Shown here in pieces: positions 5,157 to 5,760 of a stretch of DNA of 5,760 nt. Made by a program: the position numbers and the translations under genes. The stretch comes from Actinomycetes bacterium (GTDB lineage Bacteria > Actinomycetota > Actinomycetes > Streptosporangiales > Streptosporangiaceae). The stretch is taken from the NCBI GenBank assembly GCA_023425615.1, contig JAFACJ010000965.1, forward strand, positions 1-5,760, read 5' to 3'. Every line of letters starts with the position of its first letter. Position 1 is the first letter of the stretch. The notes under the pieces were generated by a model that saw only the letters and a list, made by a program, of their open reading frames with translations, was not told the DNA's origin and did not search any database.

Positions 5157-5228
5157 GGGCGATTAGCTCAGTGGGAGAGCGCTTCGTTCACACCGAAGAG
5201 GTCACTGGTTCGAACCCAGTATCGCCCA
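5157..5228 (+). tRNA. tRNA-Val (anticodon CAC)
   Basis: This is a 72-nt cloverleaf. The acceptor stem is GGGCGAT/ATCGCCC, the anticodon stem CTTCG/CGAAG encloses TTCACAC with anticodon CAC, and the T stem ACTGG/CCAGT encloses TTCGAAC. The discriminator is A, and the following bases are CCC, so CCA is not encoded. It reads GUG, a dominant valine codon in a high-GC genome. It is a single-gene unit with its own promoter and terminator. tRNA 3' ends are common integration sites for actinomycete elements, but I found no direct repeat of this 3' end within the window. Confidence 0.96.
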
Positions 5229-5241
5229 CCCGGGTAGAGGG

Positions 5242-5293
5242 CCCCTCAGGGCCGTGGCCAGCAGGAACGGCTACGGACCGAGGGGTCTTTCTT
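5242..5293 (+). terminator. Intrinsic terminator after tRNA-Val(CAC)
   Basis: A long imperfect hairpin starts 14 bases after the tRNA. The outer stem is CCCCTC (5242-5247) with GAGGGG (5280-5285), continuing inward with one bulge and one mismatch through CCGTGGCC paired to GGCTACGG, including one G-T wobble. A 9-base loop AGCAGGAAC closes it. The T-rich tail TCTTTCTT (5286-5293) follows directly. This is a textbook Rho-independent terminator. Confidence 0.82.
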
Positions 5294-5416
5294 GTCGTTA
5301 GGCGTTCGTTGGATGTCAGTGGATGCTCGTTGAGTGCCATGATCATCTCCCAGGATTCTCCCACCCCCGACCAGGCACGATCCCGACCCGCCACCCGCTG
5401 GCCCGACGTCGCAGCC

Positions 5417-5587
5417 TCAGGCATCGCCCAGCAAGGCGTCGGCTGGTTCTTCGACCGCGGCCGGCACCAGTTGGCTCGTACGGATGGCGGCCTCGGTGGT
5501 AGCAGCGGCGGCACATGCCCTTGGCGTGGTGAGGTGCCGCTGCTCGCAGCCCGGGCAGATGACGGTACGGCCGGAGGTCGTGGACAT
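5417..5587 (-). CDS. Possible 56-residue small protein with a CPGC motif
   Basis: I do not recognise this protein. The ATG at 5585-5587 (minus strand) has an excellent Shine-Dalgarno sequence, GGAAGGAG (5595-5602), 7 bases upstream, which is the main reason to believe it. The product begins MSTTSGRTVICPGCEQRH, giving a CxxC pair (Cys11, Cys14), His18 and a further Cys25, a pattern that could bind a metal or be half of a zinc ribbon. The rest is alanine-rich with an acidic end. Third-position GC is about three quarters, somewhat low for this genome. It is divergent from the gene at 5728 and lies downstream of a tRNA, where mobile-element remnants often sit. An overlapping plus-strand frame lacks a ribosome binding site. 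Confidence 0.45.
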   Translation of the reverse strand: MSTTSGRTVICPGCEQRHLTTPRACAAAATTEAAIRTSQLVPAAVEEPADALLGDA

Positions 5588-5727
5588 CAGGGGGCTCCTT
5601 CCGGGCGTGGTCTTGTGACGTGCGTCTCGGTGCCGTAGCGATCGGGTCGCGGTCCCGTCACACAGCATGCCGAGAGCGGCACTCTGTGGATGCATGGAAG
5701 ACTCCGCCAACCACCCTGAGGACGGAC

Positions 5728-5760
5728 ATGGCAGACGAACCCCTGCGCCCCGACATCCAG
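5728..5760 (+). CDS. N-terminal fragment of an unidentified gene
   Basis: An ATG at 5728-5730 is preceded by GAGGA (5718-5722) at a 5-base distance and opens a frame reading MADEPLRPDIQ up to the window edge. Eleven residues are too few to assign a family. Codon use (CTG CGC CCC GAC ATC CAG) fits the host. The 140 bases upstream, between this gene and the divergent small ORF, probably contain promoters but show no clear pair of hexamers. Confidence 0.55.
   Translation, partial: MADEPLRPDIQ

Noticed and set aside
5157..5228. Attachment site for an integrative element at the tRNA-Val 3' end
   Set aside because: I found no direct repeat of the tRNA 3' end, no integrase and no excisionase in the window.
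5339..5638. Plus-strand frame from ATG 5339
   Set aside because: It has no ribosome binding site, its codon use worsens toward the 3' end, and it overlaps the better supported minus-strand small ORF. No family motif is seen.

Overview
The window looks like chromosomal DNA of a high-GC, sporulating actinomycete. GC is very high, third codon positions are mostly G or C, GTG starts are common, at least one gene may have a leaderless transcript, and there is an SsgB-type sporulation protein, a family restricted to morphologically complex actinomycetes. A Streptosporangiales-like host (Actinomadura, Streptosporangium or relatives) is my guess from the SsgB sequence. It is not demonstrated.

Layout. 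Bases 1-148 hold no gene I can support. Bases 149-235 carry several strong GC hairpins downstream of a minus-strand tRNA operon, tRNA-Gly(GCC), tRNA-Cys(GCA), tRNA-Val(GAC), read leftwards from a good promoter at 550-579. On the plus strand, a badly decayed chorismate-binding (PabB/TrpE-like) gene occupies about 591-1357. It has two frameshifts, a 30-bp tandem duplication and a large internal deletion that removed the catalytic core. An intact class IV aminotransferase (PabC-like, 1335-2144) overlaps its end. After a short AT-rich leader comes a complete Si-specific soluble NAD(P)+ transhydrogenase (sthA, 2213-3616).

The gap between sthA and the convergent ssgB (minus strand, 3949-4368) is filled entirely by a degenerate 35-36 bp tandem repeat, about nine units plus a diverged one inside the sthA 3' end. 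The stop codons of both genes lie inside repeat units. This is the most unusual structure here. Divergent from ssgB is a three-helix membrane protein of the actinobacterial PGPGW/TIGR02611 family (4659-5081), probably leaderless. It is followed by tRNA-Val(CAC) (5157-5228) with its own promoter and an intrinsic terminator. The right end holds a possible 56-residue cysteine-containing small protein on the minus strand and the first 11 codons of an unidentified gene at 5728.

The genes do not form one pathway. The pab pair belongs to folate (p-aminobenzoate) synthesis, sthA to NADPH/NADH balance, ssgB to sporulation septation, and the four tRNAs to translation. I see no CRISPR array, no complete mobile element and no clear undescribed multi-gene system. 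The points worth following are the intergenic repeat and the readable history of the decayed pab gene.
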